DNA of 64,000 nt from Inia geoffrensis (GCA_036417435.1 CM070913.1:92867373-92931372); one strand, 5' to 3'; positions 43,611 through 57,054 are shown, counted from the first letter of the stretch. The notes: generated by a model from the sequence alone, not told the origin. Numbers and translations are program-made.

Positions 43611-45591
43611 TTGGCTTCTCCCTGCAGAACCTGACTCAGGGCCTGGGGTGGGGCCCAAGGACCCCCTTGCCTCTGCAGCTGCTCCCGGATCTGAGGGTCC
43701 TGATTCCTGGGGTCTGACAGCCCAGGCCTGGGATTGACCTCGGACCCTGCTCCGTGCAGACAGGGCTCCAGGAGGGCAGGGGTCTCCATCCCAGTGCCCG
43801 GAACAGCTCCAGGCAGATGCTCAAACAGGGAGGTCAGTGCCCCCCTCCCCTCTCCCGGCCCCTGGGCTACGAGACAAGGGCCCTAGCCCGGGGGACCTTG
43901 AGCGTCCAGCCTATGGAGATGAGTCCTGGACAGTGACACCCCAGCAGGAAGCCCCAGGAGGAGGCAGCACTCAGAGAAGTCTGTCCCCAGCCCGTGGCAT
44001 CGTCCTGCAGGACGGGGTCTTCCCGCTGTGACAACTAAGCACGCACTGAGTGAGTCACCCCTCCTCGAGCAGTCGGCAGATGGTTTTGCTTTGAAAGCAA
44101 ACTCAAGTGGGGAGCAGGGTCCACGTCGGGTGCTGTGATGTGTGTGGACTAACTGTCAGGACCTAAGTCAACCCCGAGCCCCCAGTCCCTCTGTGCACAC
44201 ATGGGGGGCAGAGGATGAGGCGCAGGGGGCTGAGTCCACGCAGCAGCCCCTCAGCATCGCCCTTCTTCAGGACGGGACCTGGGGGCGGCGTATGGATGAA
44301 CAGGTGGCAGGTGGCAGCAGGCTCTGTGCTCCCAGTGGGCAGGGATGCCCAGGTGGCCGGACATGCCCAGTCCTGGGAGGGGCCCCCAGCACGGCTCTGC
44401 AACCCCTGTCAGGAGCAGATCCTTCCACCCAGGGGAAGCTGTGCTGGATGCCCAGATCCCCACAGGACGTGACCCCAGAACCCACTCTCTGCTGGTCAGT
44501 TATGTCAGCACAGGGCCCAGAAGGTGGGAGGAGCTATGGGCTCAGGTGACCAGGCCAGGTTTTCTCCTGCCTGTGATTAGTCCCATCAGGGGTGGAGAGC
44601 GGGCCTTGGGGAGCCTGGGAGAGGGGCTCTGCCTCAGGTGAGGTGCCCAGAGCACCCAGGGACACCTGACGGAGCCCCAGGCAGCGGCGACCTGGACCCT
44701 CAAGGGGCTCTGAGCCTTGATGCCCCAGGAATTCACTCTCCAGGGGCTGCAAAGCGTTGCCCACCTGCATTCTGCCCAGCGCTGCCCATGACAGCCTCTG
44801 CCTCGGTTAGCGGGCTGACTTGCAGGTTGCAGACAAGACCCAAGTGCCCGAGTAATCTTACTTGAAATAATTCAGTAGCAAGCATGGAAATCAAGCTGGA
44901 GGTATTTTGGCTTAAGGACAACACATTTAAAGACGTATGGATTATTTATTCCTTTAATTTGCCCTCCAACGCAACCATAAATTTAGACTATTAGATTTTT
45001 AAAGAATATTGGTTTCTAAAAGTAAACTTGCGGTGGCTCCGGTTTTCCAGTGAAAGGGAGTCTCTGCGTTTCTCAGGCTCTGAGGGCCCTGACTTCTGGG
45101 ACACGTCCTGGATCCTCAGGTGCCCGGGGCAGGAGGACCGGGGTCGGCGTCTGTGGGGGCATCAGACAAAGGGCAGCCGTGCCCTGACCCGGCGGGGAAC
45201 AGGAGGCAGGCGGACACGAGGGCGGCAAGATGCCCCAGTGTCAAGCCTGGTTTCAGGCAGCCGGTTGGCCCTGAGACATTTGGGGTCTAGGAGGGGCAGG
45301 CAGGGGTGCAGCCGGCCGGGTGCAGGAGGAGGGAGGGCGGAGCTACCCCGTGCCCTCTGCCCTGGACGCTGCATTCTCCCCTCCACTCACCTCCCCACGC
45401 CCCCTGCCCTGCGCTGGCTGAGGGGCTGACCTCCGACTTCCATGGGCAGCGTCCCCGGGCTCCCCGCCCACTGGCCTCTGCGGGGTTTGGACATCAGGGC
45501 TGCCAGCAGGAGGACGGAGGGAACGAGGAGGGGAGGTGGGCGTTTATCCCGGCCCCTCCCTGCTCAGGGCTCTGCATTAGGTAGGTCACCC

Positions 45592-45617
45592 CCCCACACA
45601 CACACACACACACACAG
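45592..45617. repeat. Short (CA)n run
   Basis: About 13 units of CA, interrupted at the start by a C run. Confidence 0.9.
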
Positions 45618-46099
45618 ACGCGTACCTGCCGCCCCCCTGGGCCAGACTCGGCTGACGCGAAGTCCAGGAGCTGGCGGACCTAGGAAGCCAGACGTGCTCC
45701 ATAGAAAATGCAGGGTGAGGAGGGGTGACCGGGAGGTGACCGAGGGTCAGGGGATCTCCCTGAGGAGGGGACATTGGTGGTGAGAACCCGAGTGTTGGGA
45801 AAGAGAAATCCATGCTGACGTCCAGAAAGTGAGGGACTGAGCACGGCCAGTCCGAGGGCCAGTGCGAGGCCCGAGCAGGTGCGCAGCAGGGAGACCAGGG
45901 GCTCAGGATGCAACAAGGTGAGCAGCCCAGCTGCATCCTCCACCAGCTGGGTGCGGAAACGCAGTCTCCCTCCTAAGTCACAGGGGTAATTCCCCGGCTC
46001 CGGGGCACACAAGCCCCTGGACACATCTTCTCCGGCCGCCTGGTTATTTAATCTGGAGAGCAGGGGTGAGTCTTGCAGTCCTGCCATTCCTGAAACCGA

Positions 46100-46862
46100 G
46101 CTCCCCTGCCGAGTTTATGATTTACTTCTCTACCCAATACTTAATTCCCTTTTTTATCCCACCCCCTGTTCCCCTCAGGATTGAGGAGTATCAGAGAAAA
46201 GGGGGGATTGAAACAAAGCAGGACACTGTGGAGCCCTCCTGAGTACAAAAGCCTCACTGCGTCCCCTGTATCTTGTTTGTAGAAAAGCCTTCGGCCTCCT
46301 AGGCCTCCCTTGAGTTCCAACGAGCAGACTCAAGCAGTTAATAATTCGGGAAGTGAGGGAACAAGAAACAAAGGCAAAGCCGTCAGGTAAGAAAAGTAAC
46401 GATGACTTAAACAATAGTTCCGTGACACAGCAGAGTCCTAGCTCCTCCTGAAGGAATATAACAATCTGACGGATACCTCTGAGCGGTTCTGCAGAAACTA
46501 AGACCCCCTACCCAGGTGGAGGATGGTGACTACATGCCGACCACAAGCATGGGGACCCCAGACTGGTTGGAACCAGAAGTTGAAGATGAAGATTCCCGAA
46601 ACATCACCCCGTCACCTCACCACCAACCAATCAGAGGAGAGTCATACATCCTGCAGGTCTCACCTCAAATATTGCCTTTAAAAAGGCTTCCCTGAAAGCC
46701 ATCAGGGAGTTCGGGTCTTCTGAGCATAAGCTGCCAGTCTCCTTGCTCAGTGCCCTGCAAATGAACACTGCACTTCCCTCACCGCAACCTATGTCGGTAG
46801 ATTGGCTTTGCTGGGGGGCTGGTGAGTGGACCCAAGTCTGGCTCGGTGACATTCCCTTAATT
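46100..46862 (+). mobile_element. LTR-like element (ERV type)
   Basis: It has LTR features on the + strand: accaatcag (CCAAT box) at about 46626, tttaaaaaggcttcc (TATA-like), 'gagttcgggtcttctgagc', a degenerate poly-A signal in 'gcaaatgaacactgcacttccctcacc', and the U5-like 'gattggctttgctgggggg'. The 5' boundary is a guess. Remnants of related retroviral sequence may follow up to 47.6 kb. Confidence 0.55.
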
Positions 46863-46920
46863 ATTAGTGTCTGAGAGACGAGGACCAGGCAGTAAACGTG
46901 TGTCTGCCCCCCATGGCGGG

Positions 46921-47610
46921 AGTCTCCTTGCCCGGACCCACCGCCTCTAGCTCCCCCTCTTCTCAGCGTCTGCGGAGTACTGCCTCATCCCCGATACCAG
47001 TATCTGCTTTTTGAGGCAACAGAGTGCAAATCGTTTCAGAGGCATTAGTTAGATATACTCGCTCTGCTCACAAAGGGTGTTTAACATCCTGGAGGGAGGG
47101 CAGTCCTGAGCAACCCCAGCTCAGTGTGGGCAGCGCAGTTCACCCAAGGGAAAGGAGCTGCCCTGCAAATGCCTGTGATCATGAGAGATTCAGACAACGG
47201 GTCCACGACGGGTTAACTTTGGGTGAATCGGCAGCCAAGCATCACTGTGTCGTGCTGACCCGAACTGACGTGTGCAGCGTGAAAGACTCAGTTCGGACTT
47301 GAGGTTGTCTGACTGGAGGGGAGAATTCTGTGACCCCGTCAATAGCCTGAGGTATGAATTTCTGATGGCCCGTTGCATAAGTTAACGGCATGCCTTGTGG
47401 AATTGCAACGGTGAATGGACTTCTCCATAAAGGGCACCCCGTGGCAAAATTTGGAGGGTGGCCATTGGAAAGGGTGTGTCTGGGGACCTGGGGATACAGA
47501 CACTAAGGGGTGGACCTGCTGCCACATGCGCACAATCCGATCTCACCCTCCAGGGCACAGCTGAACCATCTCTAGGAGCACATGGCATGAGGCAGTCTAA
47601 CCAGAGCCCT
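46921..47610. repeat. ERV-related sequence of mixed direction
   Basis: The part 46966-47075 is, on the - strand, similar to 53130-53245 (gcactctgttgcctcaaaaag, then a tggtatc block that looks like a tRNA-Leu-type primer site). The part 47095-47240 is similar to 53283-53410 on the + strand ('gatcatgagag...ttcagaca'). An open frame of 92 codons at 47024-47302 has no domain. Family unassigned. Confidence 0.45.
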
Positions 47611-47639
47611 TTCTTTTCCTGCGCATTTAGATGTCCTCT

Positions 47640-49855
47640 TTGGAAAGATGTTTATTCAGTTCCCCTGGCTGGTTTTAAATTGGAGTGTTTTTTGTTTTTT
47701 GTGTTTTTTTTGCTATTGTGTTGTATGATTTCTTTATACATCTTGTATATTAACCCCTTATCAGATGTATGATTTGTAAATATTTTCTCACATTCTATAG
47801 ATTTTGTCTTTTCATTTTGTTGATTTTTAATTTTTCTCTTCGTAAGCGTTTTAGTTTGACTTTCTTCCAGTTACTAATTTTGCTTTTGTTGCTTGTGAGT
47901 TTGGTGTAATATCCTGAACAGTGTTGCAAGACCAACGTCAAGGAACTTCTTCCCTATGTTTTCTTCTAGGGGTTTTATACCTTCAGGCACTATGTATAAG
48001 TCTTTAACGGATTTCAATCTATGCTTGTGAGTGGTGTAAGACAGGGTTCTAACTTCATTCTTCTGCATGTAGTTACTCAGTTTCCCCAACACTGTTTATT
48101 GAAGAGACTATCCTCACCCCACTGAGTAATCTTGGCTCCCTCGCCAAAGATCAGTTTTATGCAAGGGTTTATTTCTGAGCTCTCAACTTTGTCTCATTGA
48201 TGTGTTTAATTTTATGCCAGCACCATGATGTCCTGATAAATATAGCTTTGTATTATAGGTTTGAAATAGGAAGTGTGATGCCTGTAGTGTTGTTCTCTTC
48301 TTTGGATTGCTTTAGCTATTCAGGAATTTTCATAGTTCCATTCAAATTTTAGGATTTTTCTATTTCTGTGAATTTTGATAGGGATTGAATTAAATCTGTA
48401 GATGATGTATGATTGGAATTTTGATAGGGATTGAATTAAATTTAACTGGAATTTTCATAGGGATTGAACTAACTCTGGAGATGATGTATGATCCTTTTAA
48501 CTGTATGATGGACATTTTAACAATATTAATTCTTCCAATCCATGAACACAGGATATTTTTCCATCTGTTTGTGTCTTGTTCAATTTCCTTCATCAAAGTC
48601 TTGTAGTTTTTATTGTGCAATACTTTCACTTCCTTGCTTGGATTCCATCCTAAGTATTTTATTATTTCTGATGGTATTGTGAATGAGATAATTTTCTTTT
48701 TAAGATATTTCATTTTTAGTGTTAGAAACACAATTGACTTCTTGTATTGATTGTGTATCCTGCAACTTTGCTGCACTCATTGATTAGTTCTAAACGTTTC
48801 TTGGTGGAGTCTTTCAGACTTTCTATACATCACATCATATCATCTGCAAACAGAAAATTTTACTTCTTCTTCTGTGATTTCGATGCCTTTATTCCTTTTT
48901 CTTACCTGATTGCTCTGGTTAGGGTTTTCAGTAACATGTTGAATAACAGTGGTGAGAGTGTTCGCCCTTACCTTATTCTTGATCTTAGAGGAAAAGCTTT
49001 TAACCTTTCACCACTGAGTATGATATTACCTGCGGGCTTGTCATATATCACCTTTATGGTGTTGAGGTACAGTCTATATCCAGTTCATTGAGTTTATTTT
49101 TTTTTATCAAGAAAGGATATTGTATTTTGCCAGATGTGTTTCCTACATATATTGAGATGATCATATGAATTTCATCTTTCATTCTGTTAATGTGATGTAT
49201 CACATTTACTGATTTTTTGGTATGTTGAACCATCCTTGCATTCTAGGGATGAATCACTGTTGATCATGATGTACAATCCTTTTAATTGTGCCATCGAATT
49301 CAATTTGCTACCATTTTGATGACAATTTTACATCTAAATCCATCAGGGATACTGGTGTAGAGTTTTCTTGTAGTGTCCTTAGCTGGCTTTAATATCACAG
49401 TAATACTGGCCTTGTAAAAAGAGTTTGCGAATGTTTCTCCGTCTTCTATTTTCTGGATGAGTTTGAGAAAGATTGTCACTAATTATTCCTTACATGTTTG
49501 GTAGAATTCACCAGTGAAGCCATCTGTTTCTAGGCTTTTTTTTTTTTTTGGATTGGGAGGTTTTGATTACCGATTGAATCTTCTTACCTGTTATTGGCCT
49601 GTTCAGATCTTCTTACTCCTCCTGATTCAATCTTAGCAGGTTGTGTGTTTATAGGAATTTATTCATTTTTTCCTAGGTTATCCAATTTGTTGGCCTTTGA
49701 TTATTCATATGATCCTTTGTATTTCTTCAGTATCTGTTGTAATCTCTCCTCTTTCACTTCTGATTTTATTTATTTGAGACGTCTCTTTTTTTTCCCCTTA
49801 GTCTAACTAGTTTTGTCAATTTTGTTTATCTTTGTTAATGTTCATTGTTGAAGGG
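47640..49855 (-). mobile_element. L1 fragment: ORF2 C-terminal part, decayed
   Basis: Read on the - strand this is L1 ORF2 from the reverse-transcriptase half to near the 3' end. Open stretches at 48390-48776 and 47874-48092 carry typical L1 ORF2 text such as TLMKEIEQDTNRWKN and SWIGRINIVKM. Stops and frameshifts are frequent. A duplicated block (about 48375-48480) repeats 'ttttgatagggattgaattaaat'. The 3' UTR and the 5' half are missing. Confidence 0.85.
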
Positions 49856-49864
49856 AGACAAAAT

Positions 49865-51290
49865 AGAGGGACATCTTAGGCCATTGTGTGGTGGGCATCA
49901 CCCTCCAGCTCATTTCTGTTTAACATTGAATAATATTCCATTTTCTGTATTTATCACAGTTATTTATCCATTCACCTAATGAAGAACATATTCATTTCTT
50001 CCAAGTTTTGGCAATTATTAATAAAGCTGCTATAAACATCTTTGTCCAGATTTTTGTGTGGACACAGCTTTTCAACTCCTTTGGATAAATACTAAGGAGC
50101 TTAAGTGGTTGAGCATATGATAAGAATATGTTTAGTTTTGTAAGAAACCACCAAACTGTCTTCCAAAGTGATTGTATAGTTTTGCATTCCCACCAGCAAT
50201 GTATGAGCATTCCTGTTGCTCCACATCCTTTCTGGTATTTTCACTGTTTTGGACTTTGACTGTTCTAATAGGCATGTAGTGATATCTCATTGTTTTAACT
50301 TGCATTTATCTGATGACATATGATGTGGGGCATTTTTATATACTTATTTGCCATCTGTATGTCTTGTCTTTGGTGGGATATACGTTTAGGTCTCTGGCCC
50401 ATTTTGAATAGTTTATTTTCTTATTTTTGCATTCTAGTAGTTCTTTGTATATTTTGGATAACAGTCTTGTATCAGATGTGGCTTGTCCTTAAAATCATTT
50501 GATAATATCTTTCACAGAACAGAAGTTTTAGATTTTAATCAAATCCAGCTCATCAATTATTTCCTCCGTGAACCATGACTTTGATATCATATCTAAAAAG
50601 TCATCACCACACCTAAGGTTATCTAGGCTTTTTCCTAAGCTATCTTCTAGGAGTTTTATAGCTTTGTACTTTATATTTTGGCTTAAGATCCATTCTGAGT
50701 AAATTTTTGTGAAACGTATAAGATCTGTATCTAGATTCAGTTCGTTTTTCATCTGGATGTCCAGTAGTTCCAGCACAATTTGTTGAGAAGGCTATCTTTG
50801 CTCCATTGTATTGCCTTTGCTCCTTGTCAAAGATAGGTTGACTCTATTTACGTGGATCTGTTTCTGGGCTCTCCATTTTGTCCCACTGATCCATTTCTCT
50901 ATTCATTTACCAGCATCACACTGTCCTAACACTGTAGTTTATACTAAGTCTTGCAGTTGGGTAGCATCACCTCCAACTCTTTCTCCTTCAATATCGTGTA
51001 GGCTCTTCGGGGTCTCTTGCTTCTCTGTATAAACCTTAGAATCAGTTTGTCGATAGTGATGAAATAACTTGCTTGAATTTTCAACGAGACTGAATTGAAT
51101 CTATGGATCAATTTGGGAAAAAACTAACATCGTGACAATGTTGAATCTCCTTATTTATGAACATGGAGTATCTTTCCATTTATTTAGTTTTTTGATACCA
51201 TTCATCAGAGATTTTTAATTTTCCTCATATAGATCTTCTTATATTTTGTTAGATTTATACCTAAGTATTCCATTTTGGGAGGTGCTGGTG
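49865..51290 (-). mobile_element. Second, older L1 fragment in tandem
   Basis: The - strand again reads from the end of ORF2 inwards: the left part holds the 'cattgaataatattccatt' and 'cccaccagcaatgtatgag' blocks of the L1 3' region, the right part reaches ORF2 ('ccattttgtcccactgatcc'). The content partly repeats that of 47640-49855, so these are two elements rather than one. Confidence 0.8.
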
Positions 51291-51299
51291 CGAATGGTA

Positions 51300-52080
51300 C
51301 CCTGTATCAAATTCCATGTGTTAAAAGTGGGTCATTTTATAGAAAGTAAAAAAGTGTTAGCAAAGGCAGTCATATAGGTATGGTATGCCAAGTGTGAGGG
51401 GTGGTCTGACTTTGAGGATGATGCAGATATGTGATCTTCTTATCCTAAATCCCAGCCCCTTGTCAAGTGCACTGGACGCATCCACGTTGTCACACGCCCC
51501 TAATCAGCTCATCACCTCACTAACCTGCCCCTCCACTTGGCTATGTCACTCTCAGGCTCTTCCCCGCGGCAGGAGCCCCAATCCCCACTGTGCAGGCTGT
51601 GGATTCCTCTCTGCTTCTCCCTGGTACCTTCTTCCTCCTCTCTTCCCCTCTTCCTTCTCCTCCTTCCCTTTCCTTCCCCATTTTCCCTGCTACCCCAGGC
51701 TCTCTTTCACATGCCACACTGTTTTTGTCTCTCCCCATGGAGGCTTTTCCCCTTTGCCCTTCCCATGGGATGTCATCCAGTGGCACAGGTAAAAGGCACC
51801 ACCAACCAAAGGACGGGCAAGTGAGGGAGAGGGAGAGAGAGGAGGGAGGGAGACAGGGGGTGAGGGAGAGAAATGCGGGGGGAGAGAGGGATTCTTAAAG
51901 CTTCTGGTCGAAGTGACACACACACACTGTCCCTCCCACATTTATTTGGCCAAAGCAAGTTGGCACTTGAGAACTCCTGAGTTGAGCAGCTGGGGATATG
52001 TGGTCCTCTCCCAGGGATGAGAAGCTAATAAAGACAATGGAACCTATCACAACCTCTTTCTTAAAATAGACGTCCTTGAT
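51300..52080. other. Intergenic, with pyrimidine-rich and purine-rich tracts
   Basis: A CT-rich tract at about 51615-51690 is followed by a GA-rich tract at 51820-51895. They create open frames on both strands that are low complexity. No gene is seen. Confidence 0.7.
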
Positions 52081-52084
52081 TATC

Positions 52085-52235
52085 TCAGGGAATGGCTTAT
52101 TTTTCTTTTTATTGAAATATAATTACAAATCGCAAGTGCACAGCCCAGTAGATTTCCACAGAGTGAGCACACCTGGGTGACCTGCCCTCAACCCTGGGCA
52201 GAAGAGACCCCCTCCTGGCCCCTCCCATTTAAGGC
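52085..52235 (-). repeat. Old L1M/HAL1 3' remnant
   Basis: 'tttttattgaaatataattacaaatcgcaagtgcacagcccagtagatttccacagagtgagcac' reversed is the 3' part of an old L1M or HAL1 element. Confidence 0.55.
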
Positions 52236-52239
52236 AAAG

Positions 52240-53090
52240 CTTTGCTCTGAAATCCAGCAGATGGCAACTGGAATCAGAGAGACCACTATTCAATATGTCA
52301 GGAAAATATAATTAAAAGCAATAGGTTAGAACTGTTGAAGGGCCAGCATTGATAGAACTGCACTTCTGGAGTAGAGGGGTCTCCGGGATCTGTGCCTGAG
52401 ATGGGTTGGTTCTAATTACAAATCCCACTGGACTCTGTTTGCATTTGCCCTTTCATTGTCTATGATTTTGGCTCTGTTTACATTGCTTCATGTCCACCCT
52501 TTATTCACCAGAAGGAGTCAATCCACCAGAAAAACCAATTTAAAACCCAAAGAGATTAAAGGCATTTGCCGTTACCACGTGAATATTTCAATGGCATTGG
52601 GACTAAACAGCTTAGAAACTACTCGTGTTAAAATTAGACAAAATACTTTACATTCAGCACATTTCCGTGGTCAGATTTTGTGTCGTTCCTATGGAGACGT
52701 GCAGCCCTTCTGCGACATGCAGCACCCTTCGTGGCTTATGTACTTTATGCCCAGCTCTGGATATTTCCACTAACATCCGAGCACTTCTTCAGTAAAGGTT
52801 TGTCTCTGACGTGTGGCGTGCGTTGTCTAGCATAGAATCATTTTAAGGCACGTTTCATGGTAGGTAAACAGAAGTTGTGTCTCTGGGACACATCTGCCCA
52901 GAATTTTTGGGGGGAACAGAACAGTGTGTCCCAGATCCCTTCTGGTGCATGGTTTTGTGTCTTTGCAGTAAAAAGGAACAGACTTTTCAATGGCCCGCCT
53001 CCAGGGGAATTCAGCGCCTTTCCCAGTTCTCATTCAACCAGCAAGAAAGGCCCTGAATTCCAATGGACAGTGGTGAGCTCAGACAGCTTG
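52240..53090. other. Intergenic sequence, unassigned
   Basis: No gene or named repeat was recognised; an open frame of 105 codons at 52456-52773 has no domain signature. Confidence 0.4.
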
Positions 53091-53099
53091 TGATCAGAG

Positions 53100-53410
53100 A
53101 TTGGAGAGAAAAATCCAAACCATGAACTCCATTTTTGAACCAAGTGAGTATGTTCAAATAATACCTCTGAATATACTTTGCACTCTGTTGCCTCAAAAAG
53201 TAGAAATTGGTATCAGGAACGGGACAGTACTCAGTAGACTTTATGAAAATGGCGGGGAGGGCGGGGGGGTCCTGGTGGGAAGGTAGCCCTGAGCCTCCCC
53301 AGGCTCAGTCTTGGAAACACAGGTCACCCCAGGGAAGGAGCTGGTGATAGTGACACCTGGGATCATGAGAGTTTCAGACAGTGGGTCGGCCACAGGGAAG
53401 CTGTGGGGAC
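53100..53410 (+). repeat. ERV-L-like LTR end and primer-site region
   Basis: 'tttgcactctgttgcctcaaaaagtagaaattggtatcaggaacgggac' combines a possible LTR end with a tggtatcagg block like the tRNA-Leu primer site of ERV-L/MaLR elements. Related sequence at 46966-47240 supports that it is a repeat. Endpoints approximate. Confidence 0.45.
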
Positions 53411-53944
53411 TTAGTAGCAAAGTATGTGAGATGCAGACATGAACCTGCTCATCCCGTGTCAGTGTCAGGTCCTATGAGTCAGCGTGGATACTTGGCTCTG
53501 CCAAGCGTGCTTGTAGCACATGCAGACCCATATCTTTCATACAACGTGGCTCTTAAACGCAAGCTGCCTCCCTTATCTGATTCTCAGCTGCAGAAACAGG
53601 GATCTGGTCCATCACTGCAGGAAAACTGTGAGATGCACTGAGAGATGCTGTGTCCTCACACTGCAGTTCAGGGACTATCTGAGGTATAACTTCAAGGGCA
53701 ACTTTGATTATTCACGATTTCATCCCATGTACTGACTTTAGAACTTTCTTCTGAAAAAGATGTAACTCACCTATTCCATTAAAAAAGTGTACAGTTTTTC
53801 TAAAGGGATCTACTGCCTGAGGGATCCCTCTAAAGTTCTGGGGTCAGGCCAAGTAATTAGGAACAGGAAGAACTTGTTGGCAGAAGTGATCGACACATTC
53901 GTAAAGGAGAGTTCTACTAACTCCGTGTTTGAGGGACGAAAATG

Positions 53945-54165
53945 TATAGTTATAGCTAACACAGGGCACCTACTATGTGCCAGCACTGTTCAAATTACAT
54001 GCACACAGAAGCCTATTCTGCAGATAAAGAAATGGGGGCACAGAGAGATTAAGCAACTTTCCTGCTGCCCCACAGCTTGTAGACAACAGAGCGGGTATAG
54101 AACCCAGCGTGTGGCTCCAGAATCCGTGGTCTTGACCACTACACATCTGCCTATAGGAGCAGAAC
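53945..54165 (-). repeat. MIR SINE, nearly full length
   Basis: Reversed MIR order throughout: 'cacctactatgtgccagcactgttc', 'ttctgcagataaagaaatgggggcacagagagattaagcaac', then 'agagcgggtatagaacccag' and 'tccgtggtcttgaccactac'. Old, shared by mammals. Confidence 0.85.
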
Positions 54166-54199
54166 TCCAGGTTATGAATTTATAGTGTGAAGCACAGCT

Positions 54200-57050
54200 G
54201 CTGATCAAACCAGCTGGTCACCTTGGCCTGACAAAATAGACTCCTCTCCCTTAGGATTCAGAGTGGAGGGTTATGGGATTCTAAGAGTCTCCGTGGAGGT
54301 CGCTTTCTAGGAAGCAGCCTCCTTAGGCAGGCTCCCTCTCCCTCCATCTCCCCCTGGGACCCTGGGTTGGCTGAGGCCCACTCGGCTGCCACTGGAGGTT
54401 CAGAGACCCCCTCTCACAGCCCTGTCCCTGTTGGGTGAGTGGCACCCTCCCAGAGGCACTCTGGACACTGTGCCCACATCTGCCTCAGCTGCAGATCCCC
54501 AGCTCGCTCATTGCTCACAGCCGAGGAGGCGTCTGAGCCCAGGATGGGTCCCTGTGCCTCTCTTTCCTGTCTCGTCCTGGGGATCCCTGCCCACCCTCTC
54601 ATCTGCCACGTTCCTGCCTCTCACTCAGAATAGAAGGATGGCGCCCAAGTTACCCCCATGAGTTCAGTTTTCATCAGTAACAATCCAGCCCCATTGTGGT
54701 GGACGCTAGAGATTCCGCTGTCTTGTTGGTCTGTCGCCCGGCATCCGCTGGACAAATGGACGGTCATAGGGAAGTAGGACTGGGAAAATGAGCATTTTGT
54801 ATTAATCTAAACTGATTCATTAGCCCTGAAGACATCAGGAGTTGATCACATTAAAACAGAGAGTTTATTTAGCAAGTGACAGGAAATCAGGAATACCTGT
54901 ATGGACATTCCTACGGGCTGATATCCAGGCATGTATGTAAAATTTTCTTAAAACTTCCTCTTATATTAACGTTTGGACCTGTGATTGAATTTGCTCCCAC
55001 ATTTGGCCATAAGATAGATCATCCAGCCCACCCCCCAACATGAGTTCTCAAGTTTGGGTTCCGGTAAAGGAAGCTGTGCTGAAATCAGCCCCAGAGAAAT
55101 GGCCTGGGCACATTATAAGAACAGAAATGACTCAGGTGTTGCCTGCTCATTTAATCTGTGCATGAAACGACTTCTGTGAGACCCCTTTGTCATTTTCATT
55201 ATATCTGACCTTTACGCTAGTGGCAACTGGAAAGGTGACCACAGCTTGCCCAGCAGGGGTACAAGCACCCGACCCAGGGCCTGGATTCAAAGAGTCTCAG
55301 ATAAGGAAATGGAGACGTGGAGATACAGCCTCACATGTGTGATAATAGCTCCTATAAAGGAACAGAGATGGGGGTTTGGGCTTAGATGGCGTGGAGTCCA
55401 ATCCCAGCCCCACTGCAATAAAAAATAACTGTCTTTCTCTGGAAATTGCAAAACTTGAACATGCTGTTGGAAATGTTATACTCTGAGTGGCATGTAATAG
55501 AACATTCACCAGGACCCTTCCCACCATCCAGAGAGAGCCGATGGCACATTCGAGGGGGTTAACTAAGAGGTGCTTGTCAGCCCCAGGGGAGGAACTCCCT
55601 CAAGGCTTTCTCAGAGGTTTCTGGGGCTTTACTGAGAGATTGTATGATGAAGAGGCAGATGTTTCTAGAAATTAAGTTAAGACTGCATATGTAGAGGAGG
55701 GTGTGTTATTGGTCAGGATGAAAAGTGATTTATATTCCAATGTATTTAAAAGTAGTGGCTTCACTGAGTCCACAGGCTCTGTATTCATTCATTCATTCTC
55801 TCTCCCCTTCCCTGTCAGTCCTGGACAAGCAGCTTGTCTCCCTGTAGCCACAAAACCATCCTGCGGTGGAGCCCAGGGGGCACCCTTCCTCCTGCCTGGA
55901 CCAGCTCACAGCCCAGAGGAAAGCACCGTGGGGAATGCAGTCCCGGGATTTGTGGCCTCGCGACCATTGCCAGGTTGCCACATCTTCACGAGGAGACACC
56001 TAGCACTCAGCAGCTCTTGGAATCAGTCCCGAGCCGAGGTCAGCTTTGGATTCTGTGATGAGCTCAAAGCATCTTATTTAATGCACAGAAGTGGGGCGTG
56101 CCAGGTGGGTTCCCCCTGACATCTGCTGGAGCTCAGGCATGTTTGTCCCTGTGCAGAAGCGTCCTCCCTGACACACAGCGTGGGTTAGAGGCTATTGCTG
56201 ACCTTGTACGGGGGTGTGTGAGACTGGGTCACAGGCTGTCCAAGCTGGGAGAACTTTCCACAGCAAACACAATCACAGTTAGGGGAATTGCCTGGGAGGA
56301 TGGGACCGGGATCTTCAGACACGTTGACGAGCTGAGACTCAACTGGAGAACGATCAATACTCCCTCGGTGACAGAACTGTAAACTCCCCGGAGCATCAGG
56401 GTCACCTGTTCACAGACTCTTGGCATTTCTCCCAGATTTCGACCTTAAGCTGCATGGATTGGTCTCTCCGTTTCCAGCTCCCCAGCGGCGCTTCCCCAGC
56501 AGCACAGACACCAAGCCTGGCAGCATTAGGAACAGCTGACCTGTTTTCAAGGGGGTAGGTTTGTCCACCATCCAAGTAGGGGGCTGATGTCTAGGACCTG
56601 AGGTTGGCTCACACTTAGAGATCTAGTCTGGTTAATGATGAGTTGGGACCATGGAATGAAGTGCCACTGAGTCACGATGCTCCCGAGGAAAGCTGGGAGC
56701 TACGTGGGTGACCCACTGCCCTTCTGAGATAATAGCCGGGGTGGTAATTCTGTAGGAGGGGCACATCGCTTCCCAATGACATGGGGAAGTCACTCGTTCC
56801 CTTTTATCCTTTCACTTAAACTATTAGTTGAATGACGCTGAGAGACCGGTACCCTGCTTGGCAGTAGTCTCCACGAAAGAGAGGCTCTGTGATGGCTTCC
56901 CCAGCCTCTTCCTAGCTCTATTGCAGCAAAACTTGGAAGAGATCAAAATGTGCTTTTTTTCACCTAAGGACTGGTGATGCAACCAGGCAAAAGGTTATCA
57001 GTCTTCCGGTAGCATCTATAAGGATGCCATAGCCCTGCCTTAGACCTTAC
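54200..57050. other. Intergenic sequence, little recognised
   Basis: Part of 55250-55430 may be a decayed MIR. The AT-rich block 54780-54990 is not a known repeat and could be a conserved noncoding element. No gene evidence. Confidence 0.5.
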
Positions 57051-57054
57051 TGTC

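Larger units (their letters stand above)
42142..46100. other. GC-rich intergenic sequence
   Basis: The composition changes abruptly from AT-rich provirus to GC-rich sequence. Overlapping open frames on both strands of 80-180 codons are compositional; none shows a domain, a splice pattern or a start context worth calling. A CR1/L3-like remnant lies at 43425-43610, and a short CA run at 45592-45617. Confidence 0.6.

Noticed and set aside
47640..51290. One single L1 over the whole interval
   Set aside because: The end-of-element blocks occur again from 49865 on, after ORF2 sequence, so two elements in tandem explain it better.
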